DNA of 64,000 nt from Spongospora subterranea f. sp. subterranea (lineage: Eukaryota; Endomyxa: Phytomyxea; Phytomyxea; Plasmodiophorida): assembly GCA_049724395.1 (NCBI GenBank), contig JAUGWO010000115.1, forward strand, positions 1-64,000. The letters run 5' to 3'. How positions within the stretch are numbered: the first letter of the stretch is position 1; each line of letters begins with the position of its first letter. Of this stretch, positions 22,131 to 35,572 are shown piece after piece. The translations under genes and the position numbers were made by a program. The notes under the pieces were generated by a model. That model made no database searches. It was not told the origin of the DNA and was given only the letters and a program-made list of their open reading frames with translations.

Positions 22131-23755
22131 AAACGACTTCCAAAATAACTTTTTGCCCTGGGTGCTAACAATCTCGGTCGGTTTTGGGACTTTATTATTC
22201 GGATATCATGCAGGTTATATTTCTGCGAAATTCAAACCACTGTAAAATAACATTTAGTTAGGGTTTTCAAGTCCTACAGATAGTGCCATATTACAAGAGG
22301 TGTTTGCCGGTAATCGTGAACGGGCTGATCTAGCTTGGTCTATTTTAAATATTGGTGCAATGTTTGGTGCCCTGCTTGCTGGGTCCCTGGCTAGCTCTTT
22401 CGGCAGGAAACCAGCCGTTCTTATCAATTGTGTTCCATATGTGCTTGGTGCTCTTATGATGCTTGTGAGTACGCACTCCTCCTCGTCATTATTTGTCGCT
22501 GGCAGATTTGTCACCGGAGCCGGTGTCGGATATAGCTCTGTCGTTGTACCACTCTATATTGCTGAGATTGCTCCACCATCTCTTAGAGGAACCCTCGGTT
22601 GCATTAATCAATGTTAGTTGCAATTTGAACTCCTTCTGCATTCCTGGACTTAAATTTTTCATTTAGTGAACATTTCAACTGGTGTCCTGATCGTTACTGT
22701 GATTGGCCTTCCAATTATCCAGTATGAATCCTGGTGGCGAATAATGGTCTGGGTCTCGCTCGGGTTCGCAGCAGCTCAATTTATCCCAATCCTGTTTTTC
22801 GCACCCGAATCTCCTATTTGGCTATGCTCACATGGTTTCATGGATGATGCGAGGAAGAGCTTGCAATTGCTTCGTGGGAAACGGTGTTCTGTCGACAGCG
22901 AGCTTCAGTCTCTAACCTCACATACTCAGCAGGTTTGCCGTTGATTTTCCATCGGGTCCGATTTCATGATATTGTCTAGAATGCCGACGACGGAGAAGCC
23001 CCATCTATTTTATCAGTGATGACTTCACGGCGACTTCGCAGACCTGTCCTGATTGGAATAGGCTTGATGATGCTGCAACAATTCTCTGGCATCAATGGTG
23101 TCGTGTTCAACATGAAGTCTATTTTCGTAGGCGGAGAAAATAACGTTGACGCTTCCTATGTTGCGATGATGGGATCGATTTGCGTCAATGGGTTTCAGGT
23201 TGCGAAAAATTGGATTGGACATGCGTTAGGTTTATTTATTGTAACCGCTAGGTAATAGCTACAGGTATAGCATGTTCTGTAATCGAGAAGATCGGGCGTA
23301 GACAGTTGCTACTGACGTCATGTACCGGTATGGCATTGTCATGTATGTTAATGGCAGTCGCTGCTTTTCTGTCGATGCCCGCATACGTGAAAATAGTTGC
23401 ATTGTCAGTAAAAATTTCCCCAGGTCTATAAAACCGGTTGGTAATTCATATTCTGTTCAGGTGTGGTTATATCTGTATGTTCGCAATTGGAGTTGGCCCG
23501 CTTCCTTGGCTTTTATGTTCCGAGATATTTCCTTCGGAGATTCGATCTTTCGCGATGTCTGTCGCTACCGTCATCAACTGGGCCTGCAGCTTCCTCGTCA
23601 CACTTGCATTTGATTCAATGATGAAATCATTAGGGGCACACGGTTTGTTCCTATCATATGCATTTGTTTGCGCCATGGGGACCATGTTTGTGTTCGTTAC
23701 CGTGCCAGAAACTCAAGGTCTGTCCCTCGAAGAAATTGAAGACATGTGGGCCTGA
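22131..23755 (+). CDS. Sugar transporter (MFS, GLUT/SLC2-like)
   Basis: Spliced exons encode a major facilitator of the sugar-porter family, which would move hexoses across the plasma membrane. The first clear exon ends FLPWVLTISVGFGTLLFGYHA and joins through a 48-base intron (22214-22261) to GFSSPTDSAILQEVFAG. Family signatures follow: GSLASSFGRKP (loop 2-3), GRFVTGAGVGYSSVVVPLYIAEIAPPSLRG (PESPR-type helix 4-5), FAPESPIWL, QQFSGINGV (QLS region), EKIGRR, and PETQGLSLEEIE near the C terminus. Further introns lie at about 22615-22668, 22932-22979, 23198-23252 and 23408-23460; the last needs a less usual donor to keep frame. The start codon upstream of 22131 is not resolved. It converges on the COX20-like gene about 100 bases away. 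Confidence 0.88.
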
Positions 23756-23855
23756 TTGGCTGGTTGAACCACCTTTAATCAACAATTCCATTAATGTTGC
23801 CTTATAACTTTTATATTATGAATCTGTAATTAGTACTATATGCGACTAGCGAATA

Positions 23856-24173
23856 CTATTCTGGGGGTTCGGCCCTTTCCTTGACGTCCGTTTTGGAAAT
23901 GCTGTTTCGTTTCATCATTGCGTCTATGGCTGCTTTTCTTTCGAAAAACGATTTTCGACAAAAGTACCATGTTACTAATGACATCCCTAATGTCGTTTTA
24001 ACTGCGATGTCGACAGCCGGCAAAATGGCGCCTGGAGTTGAAAAAAAACAAATCAGTGCGGGCGTCAAGACTGAGTAGAACAACAAACGCGTTTTGTGAA
24101 ATTTGTGTATGCCCATTAACGCGCCAGTAGACATTCCCCAAAGCATCGCATTACGAAAACACGGAATACGCTA
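23856..24173 (-). CDS. COX20-like cytochrome c oxidase assembly protein
   Basis: The minus-strand exon encodes RIPCFRNAMLWGMSTGALMG followed by two hydrophobic segments and then TWYFCRKSFFERKAAIDAMM. This matches the COX20 (FAM36A) plan of a PCxRxxxLxG entry, two inner-membrane helices and a Cx-R-rich exit. COX20 is a chaperone for newly made COX2 in the mitochondrial inner membrane. The exon follows a plausible acceptor (TTGTTGTAG). An upstream first exon is expected within about 150 bases, perhaps from ATG near 24295, but its joint could not be fixed. About 105 residues are visible, close to the family's usual size. Confidence 0.6.
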
Positions 24174-24379
24174 CAACAAGTCAAACGATAAAATTGACAA
24201 TCAGTGCAATTTGTGGAAATACGCTGAAAGAAAACAAAAAGGTAAACGGATCGAATGTCCCTTCGTTCTCCGTTTCGGTACTGGATGGACCCATCAAAGC
24301 GGTATTTAACCACCAATCTAACCTGTCCAAAACATGTACATAATGCTGCCGAAATGCCGATTACAGTACCCGACACTGA

Positions 24380-25540
24380 AGTGACCCCCTTCCACCACGG
24401 AGTCCAGACAAAGTGTACAGTGTACAGCTTGGATGATCACCTTTCAGTGTGACGTACGGGATGCGAGGACTGACGTCAACCCACGAAGCGTCTGTAGTTG
24501 CGCACGTCTTACAAACTGCAACCTTCGGCTTCCATGCATGCGTCCAGCGTGGTTGGAAATCGTGTTCTGTCCAATAACTCATTGAAACAATATCACCGCA
24601 TGTTTTCGCGCGCTGCAGCTGTTTCTCACAACGATTGGGACTATCTTTCCCTGTCGGTATTGGATGAGCATGTTCCACAATATTTTGTCCATGTATGAGA
24701 GAGACTCTTAAATTGCTTCCATTGATTACAAAGTTTTACCTGCCGGAACCCCGGTACTAATTTCACGCCGACGTCGCCTGCAATTCTGACAGTGTGAATC
24801 CTGTCAAGGACGTTTTCACGAGCACACAACTCAAGGCGACTGGAATGGCCCAGGCCCGTGTAACCAGTGTCTGTTTGTTGCACCAGGCTCGGAAGCGAAA
24901 GCGGTCATATTCCGAGGCGTATCCAGACTGTAATATCGATTCCGATCGAAGTCGAACCCATGCCGATTTTCCCCGTTTGTGGAGAACTGGATGCCCACGT
25001 AAAGACCCTTGTATTAAAAAGTGGCGAAGTTTGATTTTCCGGACTTCCAAAACCATGGTAACCTGACCTCTGCTTCCGAATGAGATGCTTGCAATCAGAA
25101 ATGCTCTTTTGTCAAAAATCTGTGGATGCAATGCGTTTCTGGACAATGGTTTTGTTCCATGTTCAGTTATTCCTGCAGACGGGTGCCCATTCAAATTCGA
25201 TCATTGTGTACCCGGACTGACTTCGGTGAATCAAGTTGTTGCTATTGGTGTCATAACCAATGGCAGTAGGGAAGAATCATTCTAGTTGATGATGATATGG
25301 ATAAACGACAAGGTTCCAGAGGTGTGCCCAGTGAGACTGCTTCTCGCGTGTAAAGTCAGGCTACATTTCCCCATGTAAAACAGCTGGTTCTGCTGTCGAG
25401 TATGAGACGTTCACCTGACAGTAAGTTTAATTGTTTCGAAACCTCAGCTCTGATTGATAGCATTTTTCGTTCGGCCTATTGTAAACGCTATTGCAATGGG
25501 CTGGGTTCTGATGAGATATTACAATATATCCATCAAGGTT
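24380..25540. other. No gene supported
   Basis: Only short unrelated frames occur on both strands, with no recognisable motif. The region is probably old element debris or spacer. Confidence 0.35.
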
Positions 25541-25543
25541 GTT

Positions 25544-26135
25544 CCCATCGGCCATCCGGACAATTTCATGGCTGGAGTTCGATTTCTACAAGGAGTGGAA
25601 GATGATAATGTTGAAATTTTATATCCAGACATGGTCACAAAATGGACCTATAGACCTACTTTAGGCACCCCATCCATATAACCAGATGACGTATTTGGAA
25701 TTTTTTCGTTTATGTGATCTGGCAATCGACCCACAAAGATTTCCCTTATATGTTCGAGAAGCAGCCGATTCGAAAGTTCCACCATTGATAATTGATATTT
25801 CTCTCCAATCATAGGTAACAACATTCATCAAAAATATCATTGCAATAAATCCTCATCATCATCAGGAACATAAATGCGATGCCGCAAGAACTCTCTTATC
25901 AAGATGTTATTATAAAAATTGGCTGCTTCTCGAACATATGTGGGTCGATTGCCAGATCACATAAACGACAAAAGTCAAGATACGTCATCTGGTTTGGGGT
26001 GCCTAGGTCTATAGGTCCATTTTGTGACCATGTCTGGATATAAAATTTCAACATCATCATCTTCCACTCCTTGTATGTAGAGATCGAACTCCAGCCATGA
26101 AATTGTCCCGATGACCAATGGGAACAACCTTAATG
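25544..26135. repeat. Large inverted repeat (arms about 200 bp)
   Basis: The left arm, about 25544-25765, and the right arm, about 25925-26135, are imperfect inverse copies, sharing for example TCACAAAATGGACCTATAGA and TTTATGTGATCTGGCAATCG. A spacer of about 160 bases separates them. The left arm continues a 75-codon open frame (25454-25681) of unknown nature. The structure could be a foldback element or an inverted duplication of element sequence. Confidence 0.75.
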
Positions 26136-26779
26136 ATGACATGAAATAAGTTAGACTAAAGAGATAATACTAGTATCATCGGTAAATACCCGTCGAGGTC
26201 CATAGGGTACTCTAAGGAAAACCGGCCATCTAATGGCCATATGGGGAAATGGGTTCGTTGAGCAGATCATGCTCTCGACCCGACATTCCACCATTGCCAG
26301 CGCTAAAAAGTACTATCAAGATGCAGCAGCCCTTTTGCAAATAGCCAGAAAGCAAAAGTATGGTTGAAGGGTCTTATTTCCCTGGCATAGCCTCGCATAC
26401 ACGTAGGTGTGTCTTCTTACAGTATCAAGTTAGAGCGATATGGAAATTCGATGAGGCTTTTTTCAATTCAACAGTACTGTATTGTTGCATTTACCGGTAA
26501 TTTCTATCAGGCAGTGACGACTTCCTTTAAACAGTAACTCTCTGCAAGTTGATCACCATCAAATCGTAATTTGTAATGTCAAGTCAGTTGCGGTTTTCCA
26601 ACAGTGGCCCTGGACGGAGTGCCGAGTCGTAACAATGATTCGTTACCCTATCCCGTCAAACACAACAATGGTTTCCATGATAGGTTAGCGGCCTGAACAG
26701 CAGATCGTATGGGTCCGGTTGGTCCAGTGTATTACCGGGGCTGTGGCTTGTTGTTCTCTTCCAGATCCAGGTCAGTTTA
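26136..26779. other. No gene supported
   Basis: About 640 bases without a convincing coding frame precede the large BIG/UBR4-like gene and presumably include its promoter. Additional 5' exons may be hidden here. Confidence 0.35.
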
Positions 26780-29700
26780 TTGATATGGGATTTCACACCT
26801 GTGCCCATCCCGGAGTTTCAGTTCCGACGAATGGAGGCGATCGCCATGTCGGATCCGACCGGAGGCTGCGATGCCATGTCGGTGGCGATTCGTATGGCTA
26901 AGGCCCTGCGGTATGCTGGCTGTGGACCGAGGAGAGCGCAGAAGGGTATCCGATGGTCGTGGTCTGTACCTGGCCGCATATCGAATTCCATTTCCGAATT
27001 GCTCGTGATTCTCGAGAGGGATTCCGACTTGTTCGTTTGTCCTACATTTCGCTGCCATATGACAGGTCTCTGGCAGTTTGTTAGCCGAATTCAATCTGCC
27101 CAACTATCGCATGACGAGTTCTTACTGTCTTTGGCACATTATCTCGCCACACTTTACAAGAAAGGATCAGCGTCAGTTCGATCATAGTCGTTTTTACTTT
27201 TACATCTTTTTCGATTAGATATTTGTTCTGAGTTGTATTTACATCTTGGATTTCCTACACTTAGTTCGATGTTTTTATGCGTGATGCATTTTTCGTTTCT
27301 TACAGGTTTTTCAATCAGGATCGGTGCTCGTTCGTCTTTGCATTCACGGACGTTGGACCGGATCGCATCAGTTTGCCTGGAAATCGCATTGGGTGGTATG
27401 CGCCGACAGTATGACAATATCGACTTCATCTCGACATGCAGATCTGTCATCGTTCAACTATTAAGTGAATCGTCCAGCGAGCCTGACCACCTTAGAGTCC
27501 CTCCTCATCTCTTCTCTCAAATGCCAGATTTCTCTCTCGCCGTGTTCACCGAACAGTCCCACATTGTATCGTCCGATACATTAGCAGCGCAGAATATCCC
27601 AGGCAGAAGTCAAACGATAGCCACAGCGGTTCCCACAATACCCCGCACCGACTCAATGGACATTGAGGGAGTGCCAGTCTCTTCTGACACGGTTGTTGAC
27701 GATATCCAAATTCGCGATTGCTCCATGTCTGACGATGATGACGAGGACGATGATATTGCTTCAGCAGATGATGTTAGCCGTTCAACCACCACTAAGGACG
27801 TCCCATCAGTCAGCTTTGATGCTCTTTTCCATCGATTCAATATTCGCCATTCTGGTTCTTTGCGAGTCCTTGACGTCTGCCGTAAACTCCTTTCCGCAGA
27901 TCGGTTTGTGACCCCGGTTTCAATATCCACTCTCCTTCTTCGATTGTCAACCGTGAATAGCCTTTTGGAAGCTATTGTTTCTACGCAAATTAGGTTTAGA
28001 GTGGATACAGATGTGATTTCATTCGCCCTGGACGTTCTGCACAATACACTCACAGTTCACGCCCCCATGGCGCGGCATTTCATCCTTGTTGGTCCAGACG
28101 AGGTTTTATCGTGTCGGGATGCATCTCAAGCGTTATCTCACGTCGTGCAGAACATTCTGAAACTGATTGTCGCGGTTGCACCAGCGCATGTTGCACGTAA
28201 TGTCCGCGTTGTGGTATCGGCTTCAATTCTCCACTCATTCTTGTACTTCGACATGGCGCATTTCAACGAGTTGGCTTCTGTATCTGGGTTTCCTATACCG
28301 GAATCGACCCCCGACACTTTCCGTCTCAACTGCTCAGACGCCCCGGCCACCACTGGCGAATCATCTGCTTCTTTTCAGCGCTTGATAGAATCTTTGGCGT
28401 TCTCATCATCTCTGCTGCCGCTGGCGACGAATACATCCATGGATGCCGTGGGTTATATTGGTATTGAACCGCTTCCTCCGATTCTCTATAATCTCTTTTC
28501 GTCAGTGTCGTCCGTCTCCGATTACACCGTCGATGTGACGGATTCCTCGCTCTCTCCCGACGACTTGTACAGTATTCTTCTTAGCGGCAGTTTGCTAAAA
28601 CCGTCTGAGCCAGGAAATTTATTTTATAAGTTTGCCCTTCTCACATTATCATCATTGCATTACAATTTCAGCGATAGTCTCTGTGCGACGTTCATTCAGT
28701 TCTTAATTCGCTTGCTTTCCTATCACCATCCATCAATATCTGCCACGGTATTGCGGTCTTTAAAGCAGGTTCATCTTGACCTGATGTTGGGCATGTCTTT
28801 AATCAACGGAGAACGCGGCACGTTCAGCCCGGCGGATTTCATTGAACTTAGCTGTGCGCTTTCACAGCGTGCTTGCATTCCTGATGACTTTTGTCTTAGT
28901 CTTGTCCAACGTCTATTAAAACAAAAAACCTGGGTGTGGACGTTGCCGACTATGACAGTTCAAACGCTGTTTTTGTTGGTGGCGAAGTCGTCCCCGGCAC
29001 GGGGTGTATTACTGGACAAACTTCTCGGCGGGTTTGACGGTCTGTTACAAGGAAGTCATCTCGTTGGGAATGGTCCAATGGGGCGCGCCATGATTTTATT
29101 GACGTTGTTGTCTTTGTTAAGCCCATCTGAAGTTAGGCAACATGTTTTACAAGTGCTATTGCAAAGCCTGACGGCCAAGACCAACGTTAGTTTCGCCCCT
29201 ATTCTCAATAATGTCAATGTGGTTTGGCTGTCAATGCTGTTTATGTCTAATTTCATAGCTCAACGTTTGGATCGGGCAGCCTTACCGCTTGAAGAACTTG
29301 GACTGTATTGCGATTTGCTCGAACACACTGACGTTTTCAGCCTTGACGAAATCTGCGCCCTGTTGCGGGGGAAATTTCCTCTCTCGTTCACACCATCTTT
29401 GTCGAAATTTCACCACGGTGACGAATTCTGTGATCGTTTTTGGCACCTGTTATTGGCGTTTTCCCGGAAGATGAGCTCCGACATGAAACATGCCGAACTG
29501 CCATTCTCGCTAATCAGTTATCAGGCAAAATCATTCAGGTTCATTGGATCGATTCTGCGTATCATCGTGGATTCATCATCGAATCTGTTGTCTCAGTACG
29601 AGAAGCTATCGCGGTGTTCGGCGGAGCTGGATCCGGCGTCTCCAACCACCGCTTACTTTCTGCAACAGTGTGCGATCAGGATGCGAACCGGGTCTGGCGA

Positions 29701-32700
29701 CACTTTGATGCCCCCCGACCCGATCCTGTTCATGTTGGACTGTTTGGATAGTAATCGACAATATCTCTCTAATCACTCGGCTCGCCCATGGTGGGTCCAC
29801 CTCGCCATCGATACATGTATTCAAGCGGCAAGTTTCCATCTCGTCAATGATGATTCCGACGTATTTATTGCCGAAATGTTCGTCCTATCACTGCTACGGC
29901 TCGTTACAACCTACGCTAATCTCTTACGAAAATGCGTTCATGACCTGGTCTTGTCGAGGGAAAACGTCGACGATCCCGTCCGGTCCTCCGTTATCGAGTC
30001 ATTTCTTGAGTTTGGATTAGGGAATGTAGATACTCTGAGTCTCCCTAGTGAATGTCTAGTCGATGTCATTGCTGTTAGCGATCTTTGGGACCCATCAGTT
30101 CTAACCACATTGTGGTCGCACCATATCCCATCTGGTTCTGATCCGGTATCATCCCTGATAGCCGACCTAACCTCTATCCAGTCTGTACTCCGCTCTATAT
30201 TCTCATCGCTTTCCCTAATGTTAACCGCTTGGCCAGCTTTATGCAGTAAACTGTCGGATATGGGCATAAAAATCCTGAAACCATTGCTGTGCAGTCGCTT
30301 GGTACCACTGGGTCAATCAGCCAATATCCTGGCGTTCTTTCAGCCATTTCTATCATCAAGTGGTGTTTTATTACAGGAGTCCACAATACAACTTGGTCAC
30401 GTTCACTCGATCATTCACCGAATCATCACAGAATTGACACCTCATCTTCATGAAATCTCGCAGCTTATCGTGGAGTGTTTGACTTTTTTACGACGACAAT
30501 CGCGCGCCGCTTTATCGTCATTTTACGCCACAGAATCAGCTGAATATTGTTTTCCTGATATCGTGTTTCTGTTTGCTAATGGGGGCGCGCCGATCGCCCA
30601 TGAGACTCTGCGTTTGATCCTGATCCTAACTGAACAGACGGCCCAGATTGGCATTGCCAACCAGTTTCGCCTCGCCTTTATCGTATCATTAGACGCCATC
30701 ACGTCGCTGATCAAGGCCCCGACCTCCATGACCCGCCTCCCGTCCACTGAGCAACGGGTTCGTGAACAATGTTGGACCCTTTTACGCCGTCTATTATCGT
30801 CAACTACTCGCGATTGTCAATCAGCTCTCAGTTCCGCGACGTCTGTTCGAAAATCTCTAGCGTCCTTGCCGAGAATTTGTTGAAAGATGGTGGAGGTGCT
30901 GGCTCCGTTTATGCGGCCGTTTCCATTATGTGTCGTAGTTCACCTTCCACCGCCGCGATTACACTTCTTTCCCGACTTCTACCTACGCTTGCAAATCGTT
31001 CCGCTTTTTGCGCCATCGACGCCATCGATGAGCTGCTTGAACTGGGGTATGACTCCCAGAACGATTGCGGAATCCGGTCTGCTCTCCCATCTCGATGCGC
31101 TTCGGACTCCAATACCTTGTCGGGTACATATATGCTGTATTCGTCAGCAACTCCTGTCGAACTGTGCTCGTTCTGCGTTCGCCATTGTTTCGCTGGGAAG
31201 TCTGAGGATATTGCGTTAACTTCGACTTCATCATCCGCTGTTGGTCGCTCGCAGTGTTCCTGCCAATCACATCATGAGGCTCCGCAAATGGTGTCGACGA
31301 CGTGTTCGGCTTTGTTCGAAGAGTCTCTAATTGGGCCATTATCAGCCGCTCTAGAGCAGTTTGTCTCATCGCGTATCGATCTAATTGGTTATCCGTCGGT
31401 CAAGGGATCGATATTACCCCAAATGCATCTGTCTCAAGCCGTTCCTCCATCTGTTCTTACATCATCTGCCGTTATTGGTCAGCCTTCTCAGCCTATATTA
31501 CCTCCTCTCGCATTGGTAAATCCCCCCTTGTTTTCTCTTGATCGTGATTCTATACTGTTTGTGTGATGGGTTTATATTATCTGAATTGGTTTGCCTTGTG
31601 TGCTTCAGACTGAAAACCCTGCATCATTCTTGACGAGCCCTCCAAAACTCTCATTATGTGGTGTCACGTCTTTTCCGGATGCGCTTCTGGTTACGTGCGA
31701 TAATTCAATGGTCAACGTGTACCGTAATTGGCGGAATGATCTTGCGTCCAACGTCCGTTTGTGCTCATCATCGTGTATGCCATTCCATGTTTTAGGTGAA
31801 ACCCGCTGGATCATATCGTCATTTTTACATCTTTTTTGTTTTCGCCATTCAGTTTCGTTTTGATTGTGTCACTCTGAATTCATTTTTATCCCATTTTTTC
31901 TGATAGGAATATCGGTTCAAAACTTGATGGTGCTGTTGCATGGGCCACGTGATGCACACATATTGAAGCTGGATGCTACTGGGAAGCGTATTGGGCGAAT
32001 TAGGCTGGATCTTTTGCTGGATGACACCAGAAATGCGGTTCGCATTGTGTCTGGACAATGGTTAACAGGAACATCACGGATAATGGTCGCCACCAATATT
32101 TGCATCATGATGTTCGATATTGACGATGACAATCCGCTTCCGGTATTGGAGCCGTCATTCCTGGTTGCCGGCGACTGGGATAATTATATTTGTGATGCCA
32201 CGATTTACCAGAATCGCTATCTTTTCGCCATCACCACAAACGGATCAGTTTTCGTCGAAAATCTGGATTCTGTAACAGGGCAACTTTCCAAACAGGTCGT
32301 TATTCCGGGTTTCGACTATGGCGAAACCAGTTCCGGATCCGGTGTTTCCATTTTCGCGTCGGCAACGTCTCGTCGTCTGATTTGTTGTTGGTCTGGATGC
32401 GGGACGCGCATTTTCTCTGTGGATGATGATGTCGTTTTGAGCGCCTGCAATCCGCCTTTGCTGGTCAATACGCCGTCGTCGGCTGTCACCAACGATTTGC
32501 GGTGCTGGACCGATGTGATTGGGTCTCATGATTTGATTGCTTCGATCGCCCCAGACAGCCACCGTCTTGTTTTATTCCAGGTCATTTTTATTTCTCAAAC
32601 GTTTCAGTTTATGTTTGGTCGATTTTCTCTTTGATAATCCCGAAAGTAATCAGTGTCCAGGTTTCTGATGAAAGCCCGGACGTATGGTGTCGAACATGGT

Positions 32701-35019
32701 CGTTGCCAGAACGCGGTCGTCAATGGTGTGGTCTGGTTGACTTTTCGTCAGATTTGCGGACTCCTGCTCTACTCATTCAAATGGAAAACGGTTCCTTCCA
32801 CGTTCTCAGCGAAGATCTCAACGTTATTCAGCCCCAGCTCGTCAGTGTGCCCTCATTTCAATCGTTCCTCGACGCCCCCGATCCTTCCTCGTCCAGGTTT
32901 TCACCATAAATCTCAATGTCTCATCGCTTCCCCCTAACTTATGCTTTCTCAGAGCGACCGGAAGTGGTGGTGGCGAAAGTGCCGCCTGGTCCTATCGTGA
33001 CCCGACCATCTTTGATCGATCCAAATGTGTGGCTACAGTTACTGTTCGTGGAACGTCAGCGTCCAAGGATTTTATCAGGGATGTGGCAAAAAGCGCCGGT
33101 TCCAATGGAGATTCGTCGTCGATCAATAAAACCGATGAACTTGCTATTATGATTGAGCCAGAGGTTCCTCCCGGTCATTGCATCGTGGCTGTTCGTGCAC
33201 TCGTTGATCGGTCATCGTCGCTCCAGAACCTCACAATCACTCTGCCTGCGTTACGACGGGTTTGCCACATCTCGGTCACGCCATCGTCTCCCAAGCGAGG
33301 ATTCGACATCCCTTTGTGCAGGTCCTTAAAACATGGTTTTCTCGAACGATGAATGTTGAACAGCACCCATCAGGTTTGAATCAGCCCAACTCGCCTCAGT
33401 TCGCGACTGTGTGGAAGTAGTTTGCCATTCAGAACCGGATTCCCTATGTGCTCTGCTCGCAATCGAGGTTTATGCTATGCCAAGATCGGAATTCCATAGT
33501 TCTACTTCCGCATCGACCGTAACCAATATTCGTCAAAACTGGCCGTAATATTTGTCGAATCTCTTCGCTTTTGAAAAAATATCTGATCGGTTATAATAGC
33601 TGGCCTCTGCCATCTCAACCGGAATCGACCCCGGATTTCAGCAATGAGACTCTCCTTGGGTCCGCTCTACGTTTATGCCTTCGGATATGCCACATCACCA
33701 ATGGGCATTGGGTGGTTTTGCAACGAATCCTTCTGCGTGTTCTTAGCGTTGTGGGGAAACCCTGTTTTGAGAGATTGGAGACGTTATTTCATCTGCTTTT
33801 GATGGAGGTTTGTGCTTTTCTTACAGTCATTTAATTGACAGTGTATCCACAGTTTTGCAGGTTATTCCGCATTACACCTTTCCCGAATTTGAGAACATGG
33901 CCTCTTGTGCAAATTTTTGTGGCCGTCCCGGTTTGCGAATGTTCATCTCGTTTAGTCATCTTCATGCACAAGTATGTAGTCTGATTTCTGTGGTGTTTTG
34001 CTTTCACCGATGTTGAGCAGGTCTGTCGAACTAAAGTACCATCGTATCAAGCTGGCAAACTACTGATTGCGGTGATTGATGACGGCCTGAATGCAATTGG
34101 CAAAGTCCATGCGCATCGCTTCGGCGCATTTCTTCGTTCGTGTCCGACGTTCATGACCAATTTATGCGAGATTGCATCCAAGCTCATTCTAACTGGAGAG
34201 GTACATGAACAATTCTGCAAATCCATTCACTTCCTAAATCTAATCTATCATTTTTCAGAATTGTCACGTATTTCACTCCGTCTCGCTTCTCTCCAGTTTC
34301 TTCGAGTTCATTTGCGAATCAATCATTGCACTGGCCCATGGCGATCATTCACAGGACGTTCGGGATTCGTTCCTGCAAGCTCCGCTGGAATTCGTAGTTG
34401 CATGTTTGGCATGTCCATACCATACAGTTCGCAAAGCCGCCCTGGAGCGATCAGTGGCATCGTTCGCCTCGTTATCGCAACAGTTTGCTCTAAGAGCTGC
34501 CACATTACCTCTTGTCAGAACACGACATTGTACCATGGTGGGAGCCTAATTTGGGAATATTGCTTAGGAACCCGTCCCTGCTGTGAAACCAGTCGTTGAA
34601 CCTGCAGTTTCAGTCTCTTCAGACAATGACACTTCCGCTCCTGAACATCAGCAACAACGGGTCACGACCATTTTGAACAGCGTTAATCGCAGTTTGACTG
34701 CACAAGGTCTGCTTTTTTTCTGTTGAAAATGCTGTTTGTGGTTGGTGAATGTTTTCTAGGAACACGATATCGATGCGATCTCTGTGATATTTGCCCAATT
34801 ATTGGGCCAAGATATCACTGTGCCCATCCAGATTGCGTTGATTTTGATCTTTGCGTGAGCTGTTTTGGTGCCGGCGATTTCATCGGTTCAACTCATCTCT
34901 CGTCGCATGAAGTCGTTTTGCTCAACGATGCTCAGTCAAGTCGTAGCCAACAGCCCGGTTCGCATTCTGCTGGCCCGAATGTTCGCCTTGGTCGGAGGCG
35001 AAACGCCCAGCATTCCTAG
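26780..35019 (+). CDS. BIG/UBR4-like protein (helical repeats, eroded UBR box, beta-propeller, ZZ finger)
   Basis: A large multi-exon gene of roughly 2400 codons. Exon 27233-30757 is mostly helical. A likely 74-base intron (30758-30831) leads to a segment with ELCSFCVRHC...SQCSC near 31150-31260, placed where BIG proteins have their UBR box, but most zinc-binding histidines are missing. After introns at 31561-31608 and 31796-31906 comes a propeller-like region (LKLDATGKRIGRIRLDLLL, MVATNICIMMFDI) that follows plant BIG closely. It continues through introns 32581-32660 and about 32896-32952 to DPTIFDRSKCVA and PKRGFDIPLC. A ZZ finger (RYRCDLC...YHC...DFDLCVSCF...H..H) lies at about 34760-34920. 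The stop follows only about 30 residues later, so the long C-terminal E3 part of UBR4/BIG is absent. The first exon and start are uncertain. Confidence 0.8.
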
Positions 35020-35572
35020 TAAACTATATTGTACATCACAATTTTCCATCGAAATTCCATCGCTTGTATCGAGTCGTTGTCAGAAACCCCAAAGAAACCG
35101 CTAGGTCGAGTCAGATTTTCTGAGTACCCCTAAGAACCGTAAATCTTTTCCGGCCATGCAGATCCTTTAACTGTTTTACCAGATTCAAGTTGATGCGGTT
35201 TCGTGATTATGCTTTTCCGCAACAAAGATGGAATCTTTCCAATGGAGAGGCCACTAGCCTCACCGCTAGCGTGTACGCCAATGGCAATACCCATCCGACG
35301 CTTATCTACAAGAAGGCAACGCTCAACGCCGCCCACAAACCTCACCGACACACTAGACCGAAAAGTCGTCTGCGGAAATCGCCTAAGATTCCAGCTTCTT
35401 CTCGTCCTACCGTATCTTGTACAGAGGAGGATGCAGAACGGCCAACAACACAGCGTTCACAGACACCGAACGCTAGACCTACCGGAACCATCACGGGTAC
35501 AATTGCATTGATCTGAATTGAGGCGTTCTGCGTTGATACCATCTAGGTCGGTTGGTCAGCTCTAACAGCGAG
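35020..35572. other. Spacer between BIG-like and TTLL genes
   Basis: Two overlapping frames of just over 100 codons at 35190-35516 show no recognisable features. No continuation of the BIG-like protein was found here. Confidence 0.4.

Noticed and set aside
27610-28053. A serine-rich minus-strand frame within the BIG-like gene.
   Set aside because: It is opposite a well-supported long coding exon and reflects the acidic Asp-rich stretch on the other strand.
30799-30824. A 26-base intron in the BIG-like gene.
   Set aside because: A 74-base intron (30758-30831) with usual ends also restores the frame and fits the sizes of other introns here, so the tiny intron is not needed.
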